Source: Limnohabitans sp. T6-5 (GTDB lineage Bacteria > Pseudomonadota > Gammaproteobacteria > Burkholderiales > Burkholderiaceae_C). From it: 64,000 nt of DNA. This document shows, in pieces, positions 44,001-51,900 of this stretch. The notes beneath the pieces are model-generated. The model searched no databases and had not been told where the DNA came from. It worked only from the letters and a program-made list of their open reading frames with translations. The stretch covers positions 744,001 to 808,000 of the forward strand of contig NZ_NERV01000003.1 of NCBI RefSeq assembly GCF_003063315.1, read 5' to 3'. Numbering within the stretch: the first letter of the stretch is position 1; each line of letters begins with the position of its first letter. The position numbers were made by a program, and so were the translations under genes.

Positions 44001-46827
44001 GTCAGGCGCCAATGATGCGACTGGTGATGCTTTTGTGGACATTGAGGTCTTTGAAGGCAGTCGGTTCAGTGACACGTTCCTCGCTTCCTCTGCCGCAACC
44101 TGGATGCGTGGTGGTGACCCAACCTCAACTCGGGTGACCGATACGGTCGATTACTCGGCTTCTGCGGACACCGGGGATGGTTCGGGCATTGACGTGGATT
44201 TGGTGCGAGACAACCAGATCAATGCCACTGTTTCCGTGCAAGGTGCCCGAGGCGTGGGCGACTGGGATGGTGGTCTGGCCAAGGGCGACACCTTTGATTC
44301 CATTGAAAACATCATGGGCTCCAAGCGCAATGACTGGCTTGCTGGCGACGCGCAGGCCAACAAGCTCGAAGGTGGTCTGGGCAACGACACGCTCACGGGC
44401 CGGGGGGGCAATGACACGCTCGACGGTGGTGATGGCACCAATACCGTCAACTATGGAGAGACTTCGTCGAATTTGCTGGTGAATTTGAGCGCAACCGACA
44501 GCAATGGCTATGTGGCTGTCTCTATCGGCTCAGGCGCCAGCGCAGAAGTGGACCTGATCAAAAACATCCAGAACGTCGTGGGTGGCACAGGCAACGACAG
44601 CTTGACAGGCAACAGCCAAGACAACTGGCTGGATGGAGGCACTGGCCATGACAGCTTGGTGGGACTGGCTGGGGCCGACACGCTGGATGGCGGGGCAGGC
44701 AATGACTTGCTCGACGGTGGCGCAGGCGACGATTCGCTGCTGGGCGGCACGGGTGTTGACACCTTGATGGGCGGCGCCGGGGCGGACACCTTGACCGGTG
44801 GCATCGGCTCGGACACCTTGAACGTAGCCAGTTACGAAAACGCAACGGTAGGCGTCACCGCATCCCTGAGCACGCCTTCTGCCAATACAAACGATGCGCA
44901 AGGCGATGTGTACAACGCCATCTCGGGTCTGAAGGGTTCAGCCAAGGACGACGTCCTTGTCGGGGATGGGCAAGCCAACACCCTGGACGGTGGTGCAGGC
45001 AACGACCGGCTGGATGGCGGAAGCGGCAATGACAACTTGATCGGCGGCGCAGGCAACGACACCTTCATGGGCGGTGAAGGGGCTGATCTGATGGAAGGCA
45101 AAGGTGCTGCGGATGCTGCGTCTACAGATGTGGATGTGGTGAGCTATGCCGCATCGACGGCGGGCTTGGTGATTGACCTGTCGAATTTGTCGGTGGGTCA
45201 GGGCCAAGGCACTGACTGGGCCAAAGGCGATGTGTTTTCAAATATCGGCAAAGTCATTGGCACATCGAAAGACGACACCTTCTGGGCAGGCAGTGCTGCC
45301 ATGGTGATCGATGGCGGCTCTGACACGGTCAGCGGCAGCAACACGGTGAGCTTTGAGGCGTCCAGCAGCGCAGGGGTTTCAGCTTCCTTGATGGTGAGTC
45401 CTGGCATCACGCTGGCCGGTTGGGGTGTCGGTAAAACTTACACGAACATCCAGAATCTGACGGGCACAAGCTTGGCCGACGTGCTGGAAGGCGATGCCAA
45501 CAACAACGTCCTCAAGGGCGGCGGTGGAGATGATGTCTTCAAGGGCACGTTGGGGAATGACACCTTGATCGGTGGCGCTGGCAACGATACGGCTGATTTT
45601 TCCAGTTCGGCAACAGCATTGCACATGAGTCTTGGGGACAGCGTGGTCACCGGCGACAGCATCCACAGCACATTGGACAGCATCGAATGGCTGGTGGGCG
45701 GCAGTGCTGCCGATACCTTGATTGGCGGTGCAGGCAACGACATCCTGACCGGGGCTGGCGGTGCTGACAGCTATTTGGGCGGCGATGGCACGGACTTGGT
45801 CAACTATGAGCGCATCGGACTGACCGCGGGCATGACCATTCGCATGGACACCGTTTCCGGTGCGGATGGCGATGCAGTTGGGGACACCTATGCCGCAGAC
45901 ATCGAGGGTGTGATCGGCACCCGCTATGCCGACAGTCTGTATGGCCGATCCTCGGCAGAAATTCTGCAAGGTGGCGCGGGCGATGACACGCTGTATGGCA
46001 GTGAGGGCGCCGATATTCTGGAAGGCAATGCAGGCACCAATACAGCGGACTACAGCGCTTCGACAGCGGTCAATATCGATTTGTCGGACACCGCAGCCGA
46101 ACAAGGTGGTTTGGCACAGGGTGACTCGTTGTCCAGCATCCAGCGCATTGTGGGCAGCGGCTATGAGGATGCGATGACGGCTGGAACTTCGTCCATGCAG
46201 TTGTTCGGGCGTGGCGATAACGACACGTTGACAGGCAACAGCGGCAACGACCGGCTCGATGGCGGCGCTGACAATGACAAGCTGACAGGTAATGGCGGCA
46301 ACGACACCCTGCTGGCAGGCACGGGGGTGGACACCCTCAGTGGCGGTGATGGCAACGATGTGCTGGATTTCTCGGGCAAGGGCTTGACGACGGATCGGGG
46401 CTCGGGCGATGCTGGGGATGACACATTCATTCTGGATTACTCATCCTCCAACTTCCCTAGCTCAGGCTCTGGCGCAGGCTTCCTGATGGATGGAGGCAGT
46501 GGTGGCACGGATACTTTGAAGTTGAATCTATCTGCTTTGACCAGTTGGAATTTGAATAGCACCAACATAGTGGATAGTAAATTTATCAGCTTTGAAAAAT
46601 TGGATCTGCGAGGAAATCACCTTAATGAATTGAAACTGTCAGCTGAAGGCGTCAAGAACTTGGTTGACTTAAGCAATTCTCCCAGTTTGACTTTGTACCT
46701 GGACAGTGGTGTTGGCGTTTCGGTTGATCCTTCGACAACTACTAACTGGAACGTCACTGGAAATACTTGGAATGTGACCAACGCCACCTTGGGCATCGCC
46801 GCTCACGTGACCATTGTGTATGCCTGA
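35089..46827 (+). CDS. Giant RTX repeat protein, type I secretion substrate
   Basis: 3912 aa from the ATG at 35089, with CAGGGAA about nine bases upstream; no signal peptide. Residues 1-440 are non-repeat, with a compact beta-like region (DLDMLLLLDNGDGILLREGA). From about 442 to 3770 nearly all of it is Ca-binding nonapeptide repeats (GGxGNDxLx). The first block has three modules with TASYAxAT...GDxYxxIQNxxGS spacers. A pure repeat block of about 1500 residues (37.5-41.9 kb) follows, then about 14 spacer modules. The C-terminal 120 residues are a beta-like cap typical of type I secretion signals. No Ig, cadherin or enzyme domain was recognised. The stop overlaps the ABC exporter 2 start. Likely a cell-surface or S-layer-like protein. 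Confidence 0.93.
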   Translation: MDTPLTPNAPTLPLVLAQANTSGPVTDGAVAADAPASSGVSAGVGAQQGLRNVKVVESKEIEGGTGFALPVTSSQVKSVQVLDLDMLLLLDNGDGILLREGAFLATTNTAQKVTFSNGTQLPVTDLLKQVGVMKPSEAASFRVSSTDLKLVNNEPPGGQGLNLGKGDDDTQKGPAVEEVTQLLQSLQNAKLSDAPVAEQPITPLKISDSVAEPVVLRPAASPGTEFTTNNQSTSNLTALKVASLTGYTDPKVSHVALSDSTQTFAGTSIDKMVATQQLSVKVQADAVAPQWPTSPSKGLATLNLDAPSNAKTMVIVLPTTDQATLDSLKNSGVQLNGQEIVQTTSLSVPVSGISHLPVSWNLVDGDVSTFSFQMKVQYKDATGSIIAEQSVRFKYQTINELSQAYELDGNGNPILALPSNGFNYNIEGRDVADNIQAWFGNDQVHGRGGNDTIDGGAGNDSLYGDAGNDSLIGGTGNDLLDGGDGNDVLNAGEGNNTLLGGNGNDTLSAGSGNDKLDGGAGDDLLNAGDGDNLLLGSDGNDTLEGGAGNDTLDGGSGSDVLTGGGGNNTATYASATVAVEVDLVTGGTVGDAQGDVYTGIQNVVGSAFNDRIQGNAQNNLLQGGLGNDTLEGGAGSDTLVGGLSLTGNDLAAGEANTASYAQETAAVLASLDKQISNAGAALGDVFIGIQNLEGGLGNDLLVGDAQSNQLTGGAGDDTLMGGAGADTLMGGFGFDVASYANATTAVKANLAVASTNSGSDAAGDTYESIEGLEGSQFDDQLTGQSSLASLLMGGLGNDSLTGGSGADTLLGGSGNDSLMGAAGNDLLDGGAGQNTLDGGDGNDVLSAGDGNNSLVGGAGQDTLNAGTGNDTLDGGVGNDLLNAGDGLNSLVGGEGDDTLISGSGKDILDGGTGNDVLSSGAGDDQLTGGTGDDSLIGGEGVNTLRGDAGNDTLSADSGNDWLDGGKGNDLLKAGDGQNTLWGGAGADTLISGGGNDTLDGGDGDGDGADLLNAGDGLNNLTGGVGDDTLLSGSGNDKLDGGEGNDVLSAGDGDNSLVGGAGNDNLSAGTGNDTMDGGVGNDLLNAGDGLNSLVGSDGDDTLLSGSGKDTLDGGAGNDVLSSGAGDDQLTGGTGDDSLIGGEGANTLKGDAGNDTLSADSGNDLLDGGDHNDLLKAGDGQNTLWGGKGADTLISGGGNDSLDGGDGDGADLLNAGDGQNTLLGGAGADTLISGGGNDTLDGGEGSDLLNAGDGRNTVMGGGGDDTLFSGSGNDQLNGGDGNDVLNAGDGDNALVGGAGNDILSAGTGNDTLDGGLGNDLLNAGDGLNSLVGGEGDDILISGSGKDTLDGGGGNDVLSSGAGDDQLTGDAGDDSLIGGEGANTLKGDAGNDTLSADSGNDWLDGGEGSDLLKAGDGQNTLLGGAGADTLISGGGNDSLDGGDGDGADLLNAGDGRNTVVGGGGDDTLLSGSGNDQLDGGAGHDVLNAGDGDNSLMGGAGNDILSAGTGNDTLDGGDGADLLDAGDGLNLLQGGEGDDTLFSGSGKDTLDGGVGVGNDVLSSGAGDDQLTGGAGDDSLVAGEGANTLKGDAGNDTLSADSGNDWLDGGDNNDLLKAGDGQNTLWGGAGADTLISGGGNDSLDGGDGDGADLLNAGDGRNTVVGGVGDDTLLSGSGNDQLDGGAGNDVLNAGDGQNTLQGGLGDDILVSGAGHDSLAGGDGQDSLFGGEGDNKLNGDAGHDTLRSGGGNDTLDGGADNDVLIAGDGQNSLVGGSGNDTLSSGMDNDTLDGGLGNDVLNAGEGDNSLAGGGGDDSLNAGGGNDKLYGDDGNDVLNAGEGQNTLFGGANDDTLMAGSGNDILDGGLGNDLIIAGEGENSLEGGDGHDILSAGIGNDTLVGGVGNDSLNAGDGQNTLMGGSGDDTLLAGSGNDTLDGGADNDWINAGDGQNSLQGGDGNDRLMAGSGNDWLDGGQGNDSLNAGDGQNTLLGGLGDDTLAAGSDNDQLDGGDDDDSLNAGEGNNSLLGGGGHDILIAGSGNDQLDGADGNDSLNAGDGQNTLLGGRGDDTLAAGMGNDTLDGGLGNDSMSAGEGNNSLVGGGGNDTLSAGSGNDKLEGGNDNDSLNAGDGQNTLLGGDGNDTLTSGVGNSTLLGGAGDDSLVAGDGSNVLQGDEGADQLKAGSGNDTLDGGIGNDTLSAGDGLNWLLGGAGDDSLVGGAGNDTLDGGIGNDTLSAGDGLNWLLGGEGDDTLVGGTGADTLDGGTGNDEIHAGKGHDLLIGGAGADELDGGDGVDTASYAASSVVVTVDLGAETGQGGDAEGDHYTAIENVIGSVFDDQLTGDQSDNLLMGGLGNDTFVGSAGNDTFVGGTALDGSDQAVGERNTMSYAAATAAVTASLTDSAENTGAAAGHVFVAIQNLMGGQFNDKLTGDALANQLWGGAGHDTLIGLVGQDTLDGGDGNDVLLGGVGDDALIGGQGNDVLDGGDGADQLLGGAGDDTLMGGVGADLLSGDEGMDIVSYQNATGPVKVNLADASQNAGDDAVGDTLTSIEGLIGSQLNDQLTGDGTANKLYGGAGDDTLTGGAGADTLSGGEGLDIASYLSAASGIKASLAQPGTNTGDAQGDVYVGIENFMGSAYADTLEGNTSANVLSGGKGDDVLVGRGGGDTLQGGDGGDAADYSDALDKVVINLANQGVNAGAAVGDHLESIERVVGSRYNDELTGDGNDNALVGGDGSDTLNGGAGKDALDGGDGIDTATYAFATISVAVNLATGGTEGEAYGDTYVNIENLVGTIFDDKLEGTSGNNVITGNADSDTLVGGGGSDVLYGGEGDDVMRNTGNGVNQYFGGSAEADSGVDVVTYEGLNTPVRVSLSTGGTNNATAGQQGSTETFSGIENLTGGTVNDWLEGDLKGNQLSGGTGEDSLYGMDGSDMLLGGSGNDLLVGGAGNDLLNGGEGMDTVSYQSSSQAVTIDMGLSQKGLSGANDATGDAFVDIEVFEGSRFSDTFLASSAATWMRGGDPTSTRVTDTVDYSASADTGDGSGIDVDLVRDNQINATVSVQGARGVGDWDGGLAKGDTFDSIENIMGSKRNDWLAGDAQANKLEGGLGNDTLTGRGGNDTLDGGDGTNTVNYGETSSNLLVNLSATDSNGYVAVSIGSGASAEVDLIKNIQNVVGGTGNDSLTGNSQDNWLDGGTGHDSLVGLAGADTLDGGAGNDLLDGGAGDDSLLGGTGVDTLMGGAGADTLTGGIGSDTLNVASYENATVGVTASLSTPSANTNDAQGDVYNAISGLKGSAKDDVLVGDGQANTLDGGAGNDRLDGGSGNDNLIGGAGNDTFMGGEGADLMEGKGAADAASTDVDVVSYAASTAGLVIDLSNLSVGQGQGTDWAKGDVFSNIGKVIGTSKDDTFWAGSAAMVIDGGSDTVSGSNTVSFEASSSAGVSASLMVSPGITLAGWGVGKTYTNIQNLTGTSLADVLEGDANNNVLKGGGGDDVFKGTLGNDTLIGGAGNDTADFSSSATALHMSLGDSVVTGDSIHSTLDSIEWLVGGSAADTLIGGAGNDILTGAGGADSYLGGDGTDLVNYERIGLTAGMTIRMDTVSGADGDAVGDTYAADIEGVIGTRYADSLYGRSSAEILQGGAGDDTLYGSEGADILEGNAGTNTADYSASTAVNIDLSDTAAEQGGLAQGDSLSSIQRIVGSGYEDAMTAGTSSMQLFGRGDNDTLTGNSGNDRLDGGADNDKLTGNGGNDTLLAGTGVDTLSGGDGNDVLDFSGKGLTTDRGSGDAGDDTFILDYSSSNFPSSGSGAGFLMDGGSGGTDTLKLNLSALTSWNLNSTNIVDSKFISFEKLDLRGNHLNELKLSAEGVKNLVDLSNSPSLTLYLDSGVGVSVDPSTTTNWNVTGNTWNVTNATLGIAAHVTIVYA
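37621..40137 (+). repeat. Higher-order tandem repeat in the RTX gene (four units of about 0.6-0.7 kb)
   Basis: Four successive units of about 200 residues start near 37621, 38224, 38935 and 39538, each running from a GDGxNxLxGGAG block through LSSGAGDDQLTGD/G, GDAGNDTLSADSGND and LLKAGDGQNTL to a GSGND block. Spacings are about 603, 711, 603 and 606 bases; unit 2 carries an extra segment of about 105 bases. Identity within the nonapeptide background is far higher than between ordinary RTX repeats, so these arose by recent segmental duplication. Confidence 0.75.
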
Positions 46828-48952
46828 AGTTGCCAAACCTACCACCGTCATGCCTATCGCCATGAATGCCCAACAGCTTGGCCGCTGGCTTCAGCAAGAA
46901 GCGCAGCGCCAGGGGGCATTTCCCGCATCGCGTTGGGCCGAGCTGTTGCAAGACTGGCTGGATCAAGGCAGCCCCTTGGAGGGCTTGGCCTGGACGGCTG
47001 TGCGCCAAAGCTTGGCGGAGTCAGGTTTGCAGTTACGTGTCTTTGCGCAAGGCATCGCGGCAGACGCCTGGCATGAGGGCTTTTGGTTTTGGGCAGCATC
47101 AGGCGGGCAGTGGTCAGCACGCCGAGTGGATGCCGCAGGCCAGCCGCATGACCCCTTGAGCGCGGCCGCTTCTGACATGGCCCACGAGGCTTTGCCCGGG
47201 CCGGTTTACCTGATCCAGTCGGTGGGTTTGCCGCACCAGCGCGGCGGGCAACGCAGTTATTGGCAATGGGTGGCCCAGATTCTGCAAGGGCGTCTGCAAG
47301 GCCTGGTGCTGTCGAGCATGCTGATCAATCTGGGCGTGATCAGCATGCCGCTGTTTTCCATGCTCGTGTATGACAAGGTCATGCACAACGGCATTTTTGA
47401 AACCTTGTGGGCCTTGGCCATTGGCGTGTTTCTGTCTCTGGCGCTGGAGGTGATGTTGCGCTGGTTGCGTGCCCGCCAAGTCGAGCGCCTGGCCCAAGTG
47501 CTGGACCAGCGTGTGGATGCGGTCTTGTTCCAGTCCCTGCTTCAGCCCAGCGGGCGCGCAGGCAGTCAGCCGGGCATGACGGCACGCTTTGTCTCGCTTT
47601 ACCGCGATTTGTACAGTGCACGCGATTTCTTTTCTGCTCATTACCTGTTGGCCCTGGCCGATGTGCCTTTCATCTTCATCCTGTGGGCGGTGATTGGCTG
47701 GATCGCCTGGCCACTGCTTTTGATGCTCATGGCCTGGACGGCGGTGTATGTGGGGCTGGGCACTTGGGTGAAGAACCGTTCCAAGCACATCGGTCGCCAT
47801 GCAGCGCAGTTGCAGACGGGCAAGTTTGCCCTGCTGGCCGATGCGCTGTCCTCGCTGGACGCTTTGCGCACCAGCCATGTGGGCCAGCGCTTTCAGGGCC
47901 GCTTTGCCACCCTGTCGCAAGACCATGCCGATTTTCAGGCGCTGCAACGTCATGAGTTGACGCGCCAGATGCTGCTCAGTCAGGCGGTCTACATCGGCTG
48001 CTCGGTGAGCTTGCTGGTGTTGGGGGCTTATCTGGTGTTTGACCAGTACATCACCCAGGGCGCCATGGTGGCGGTGGGCATGTTGGCCGGGCGTACCTTG
48101 GCCGCAGTCGGTCAAGCCCTCATGACGCTGGGCCGTTGGCGTGAACTCACCGATGCGCTGGCCGCCCTCGATCCGTTTTTGCATTCACCATCGCTGGATG
48201 CCGCCCCGGTCATGGAAGCTCCTGCGCGTGCGGTCGAAGGTGACATCAAGCTCTTGCAGGTCGGCCATGGTTATGGCGGTCAAGCACAAGCGCTCAAGGA
48301 CATCACGTTGCACATTCGGGCGGGTGAGCGCATTGCCTTGTTGGGGCGTCCCGGTTCGGGCAAGTCGACGCTGGCCAGGGTGTTGGCGCGTGCCATTGAG
48401 CCGACGGCTGGCGAAGTGCGTGTGGACGATGTGGCTCTGGCGGCTTACCCCCTGAACAGCCGCGCCAGTTGGCTGAGTTTCAAGCCACAAGAGGCGACTT
48501 TGGTGGCCGGTACGGTCGAGAGCAATATCCTGGCCGGACTGCCTTTGTCTGCTTCGGCCGAGCAACGCATTCAGGCTTTGAAACGTGGCTTGTACCTGTC
48601 GGGCATGGATGTCGATCTGGGCAATGGCAGTTTGAGCCTGAGCCAGGCGGTGGAAGAGTACGGCAGCAACCTGTCGGGCGGGCAAAGGCAAAAGGTGGCT
48701 CTGGCGCGTGCTTTGGCCATCGACGCGAAAGTCTTGATTCTGGACGAGCCGACCAATGGCCTGGACCCGGAATCCGAGAAATTGCTGGTGCAGCGCTTGG
48801 CGCAACTCAAAGGCACGACCTTGATTTTGGTCACGCACAGTGCGCGGGCCTTGGCCCTGTGCCCCCGCGTGGTGGCGCTGGACCGTGGCTGCGTGGTGGC
48901 CGATGGGGCCACGCGTGAATTGGTCAAAGTGGACCCTGTGCCCGGCGCGTGA
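46820..48952 (+). CDS. Type I secretion ABC transporter 2 (permease-ATPase fusion)
   Basis: 710 aa from the ATG at 46820, which overlaps the RTX stop by eight bases; ATG 46850 or 46862 are alternatives. A divergent N-terminal domain of about 145 residues, with no C39 catalytic motif seen, precedes the membrane domain (about 150-440, SSMLINLGVISMPLFSMLVY). The ATPase has Walker A GRPGSGKST (about 509-517), signature LSGGQRQ and Walker B VLILDEPTNGLD. It is clearly diverged from exporter 1. Sitting between the two giant substrate genes, it may carry one or both. In SPI-4 the comparable gene is siiF. Confidence 0.94.
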   Translation: MPEVAKPTTVMPIAMNAQQLGRWLQQEAQRQGAFPASRWAELLQDWLDQGSPLEGLAWTAVRQSLAESGLQLRVFAQGIAADAWHEGFWFWAASGGQWSARRVDAAGQPHDPLSAAASDMAHEALPGPVYLIQSVGLPHQRGGQRSYWQWVAQILQGRLQGLVLSSMLINLGVISMPLFSMLVYDKVMHNGIFETLWALAIGVFLSLALEVMLRWLRARQVERLAQVLDQRVDAVLFQSLLQPSGRAGSQPGMTARFVSLYRDLYSARDFFSAHYLLALADVPFIFILWAVIGWIAWPLLLMLMAWTAVYVGLGTWVKNRSKHIGRHAAQLQTGKFALLADALSSLDALRTSHVGQRFQGRFATLSQDHADFQALQRHELTRQMLLSQAVYIGCSVSLLVLGAYLVFDQYITQGAMVAVGMLAGRTLAAVGQALMTLGRWRELTDALAALDPFLHSPSLDAAPVMEAPARAVEGDIKLLQVGHGYGGQAQALKDITLHIRAGERIALLGRPGSGKSTLARVLARAIEPTAGEVRVDDVALAAYPLNSRASWLSFKPQEATLVAGTVESNILAGLPLSASAEQRIQALKRGLYLSGMDVDLGNGSLSLSQAVEEYGSNLSGGQRQKVALARALAIDAKVLILDEPTNGLDPESEKLLVQRLAQLKGTTLILVTHSARALALCPRVVALDRGCVVADGATRELVKVDPVPGA

Positions 48953-48987
48953 CGCCAGAGCCAAATACAAGAATTGGGAGTTTTTCA

Positions 48988-51900
48988 ATGAATACCGTCA
49001 CCCTGCGTGTGCCCCACATCACCCAAGCCCTGGAACGCGGGCAAGTGCTGGCTTTGCAAGACGTGCTGCGCCTGGAGCGTGCAGGCGATGATCTGCTGGC
49101 CTGGGTGCAGCAGGTGGACGGCTCGGTGCAGTTGCTTCGATTGCCAGGTTTTTATGAGGCGGGGCGCGATGCGGTGGTGGAGGTGACTGAGGCCAATGCC
49201 TCTGCCGACAAAGTGTTGCGCGTGACGGCGCAGACGATGGTGCCCCCTACAGTGCTCGATGAACAATCGGCCTCTGGCCCGGTTCCATCAGATTCCGAGT
49301 CAGGCGATGGCGATGTGCTTTGGCTGCAATTGCTGGCCAATGACTTGTCCCATACCGATGACGTGTGGCGAGGTTTGATGTCCTCATCCGATGCGGGCTT
49401 GCGGGTACTGTCTGGTGTTTACAAGCCGATTGAACCGATCGGCGCCGCTGTCCTTGCCAAGCCGGTGCACGATTTCAGTTTTCAGGGTGAATCGGATTTG
49501 TCGGCCCCCGAATTCACGATCCATGAAGTCTCGGCATTGGGGGACAAATCTCTCAACGCAGCCGAAGCCGCTGCAGGCACGCTCATCAGTGGCAAGACCG
49601 AACCGAACTTGGCGGTGACGGTGACGCTCACGCAAGGTACACAAACATGGTCGTTCCAGACCCAGTCGAATGCGCAAGGAGATTGGTCATATACCTTGAC
49701 GCAGGACGATTGGGCCAAGCTGCAAGATGGACCCACGACGCTGAGTGCCAGCAGCCAAGACCCGGCAGGCAATGTGGGGCACATGAGCTTGCCCACTTTT
49801 GAAGTGCATCGCAGCCTACCCGCAGCGCCGACGGCGGTGATGGACAAGACGGGCACGAGCGCAGTGCAGACCAAAGACAACACGCCGGGCTTCACGGGCA
49901 CAGGCCCGGCAGGGGGCAAAGTGCGCTGGGTGCTGGACGGCAACAGCAACGGCAAGATGGACGCGAATGAGCGCGTGTTTGAGGTGCTAGTGGGCTCAGA
50001 CGGCAAATACGCCACCAGCCTGGCCACCTTGCCTGCAGACGGTGCCTACCAATGGGTGCTGCAAAGTGTGGACAAGTACGGCAACGTCTCCACGGGCAGC
50101 ACGACGGTGGCGCTGGAGCTGGACACCGTGGCCCCGGTGCAGATCCTGAACAGCGTGGCAGCGCTGAGCGACAAGGTGATCAATGCGGCCGAAGCAGCGG
50201 CAGACACAGTCATCAGCGGCAAGACGACAGCAAACCTGGATGTGACGGTGACGCTCACACAAGGCGCGCAAACATGGAAGTTCCAGACCCATGCCGATGC
50301 GCAAGGGGATTGGACCTGTCACTTGACACAGGCCGATTGGAGCAAGCTGCAAGATGGTTCGGCTACGCTGAGCGCCAGCAGTCAAGATGAAGCGGGCAAT
50401 GTGGGGCAAGCGAGCTGGCCCGCCTTTGACGTGCACACGACGCCGCCCCCCGTGCCGACAGCGGTGTTGGTCAAGACGGGCACGAGTGCGGTGCAGACGA
50501 ACGACAGCACGCCGGGCTTCACGGGCACAGGCCCGGCAGGCGGCAAGGTGCGCTGGGTGCTGGACGGCAACAGCAATGGTGTGATTGACCCCAGCGAAAC
50601 CGCAGTGTTTGACGTGAGTGTTGGGGCAGACGGTCAATACAGCTTTACTTTTGAGAGCATGAGCTTGCCGCCCTTGCCCTCAGACGGTGCCTACCAATGG
50701 GTGCTGCAAAGTGTGGACAAGGACGGCAACGTCTCGACCGGCACCACAACGGTGTCGCTGGAGCTGGACACGGTTCTTCCCGTGCAGACGCTGAACAGTG
50801 TGGCAGAGCTGATCGACAACGTGATCAATGCGGCCGAAGCGGCGGCAGGCACAGCCATCAGTGGCAAGACAGATGCGAATTTGGCCGTGACGGTGACGCT
50901 CAAACAGGGGGCGCAATCGTGGACATTCCAAACCCAGGCGAATGCCCAAGGAGACTGGACTTACACCCTGAGTCAGGCCGATTGGGCCAAGCTGCAAGAA
51001 GGTGCAGCCACGTTGATCGCCAGCAGCAAAGACGCAGCAGGCAATGTGGGACAGTCCAACGCGCTGAGCTTTGAAGTGCACGCGACGCCGCCTGCAGCGC
51101 CAACAGCGGAGATGGACAAGACGGGCGCGAGTGCGGTGCAGACCAACGACAGCACGCCGGGCTTTACGGGCACGGGCCCGGCAGACGGCAAAGTGCGCTG
51201 GGTTCTGGACGGCAACCACGACGGCAAGATCGACGCGAACGGGAGCGTGTTTGAAGTGAGCGTCGGCTCAGACGGCAATTACGCCACCAGCCTTAATACC
51301 TTGCTCGCAGACGGTGCCTACCAATGGGTGCTGCAAAGCGTGGACAAGTACGGCAACGTCTCGAACGGCACCACGACGGTGGCGCTGGAGCTGGACACGG
51401 TTCTTCCCGTGCAGACGCTGAACAGTGTGGTGGAGCTGAACGACAACGTGATCAATGCGGCCGAAGCGGCGGCAGCCACAGCCCTCAGCGGCAAGACAGA
51501 GCCGAACCTGGACGTGACGGTGACGCTGAAGCAGGGTTCGCAAGAGTGGACTTTCCAAACCAAGGCCAACGCGCAAGGAGACTGGACCTGTACCTTGAGT
51601 CAGGCCGATTGGGCCGAGCTGCAAGAAGGCGCAGCCACGCTGCTCGCCAGCAGCAAAGACGGTGCGGGTAATGTGGGGCAGTCCAGCGAGCTCGGCTTTG
51701 AAGTGCACGCGACGCCGCCCGAAGCGCCGACAGCGGCGATGGACAAGACGGGCACGAGTGCGGTGCAGACGAATGACAGCACGCCGGGCTACACGGGCAA
51801 TGGCCCGGCAGAGGGCAAAGTGCGCTGGGTGCTGGACGGCAACAGCAACGGCAAGATCGATGCGAACGAAAGCGTGTTTGAAGTGAGCGTCGGCTCAGAT

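Noticed and set aside
36412..46400. Possible CRISPR array or satellite
   Set aside because: The short regular repeats are in frame and encode Ca-binding nonapeptides; there are no spacer-repeat units of constant length.
36357..46430. Many long minus-strand open frames rich in Pro and Ser across the RTX gene (for example 38622-39143 and 41238-41948)
   Set aside because: They are the antisense of GGxGND codon repeats. Repetition and high GC keep the reverse frames open; they have no start signals or recognisable domains.
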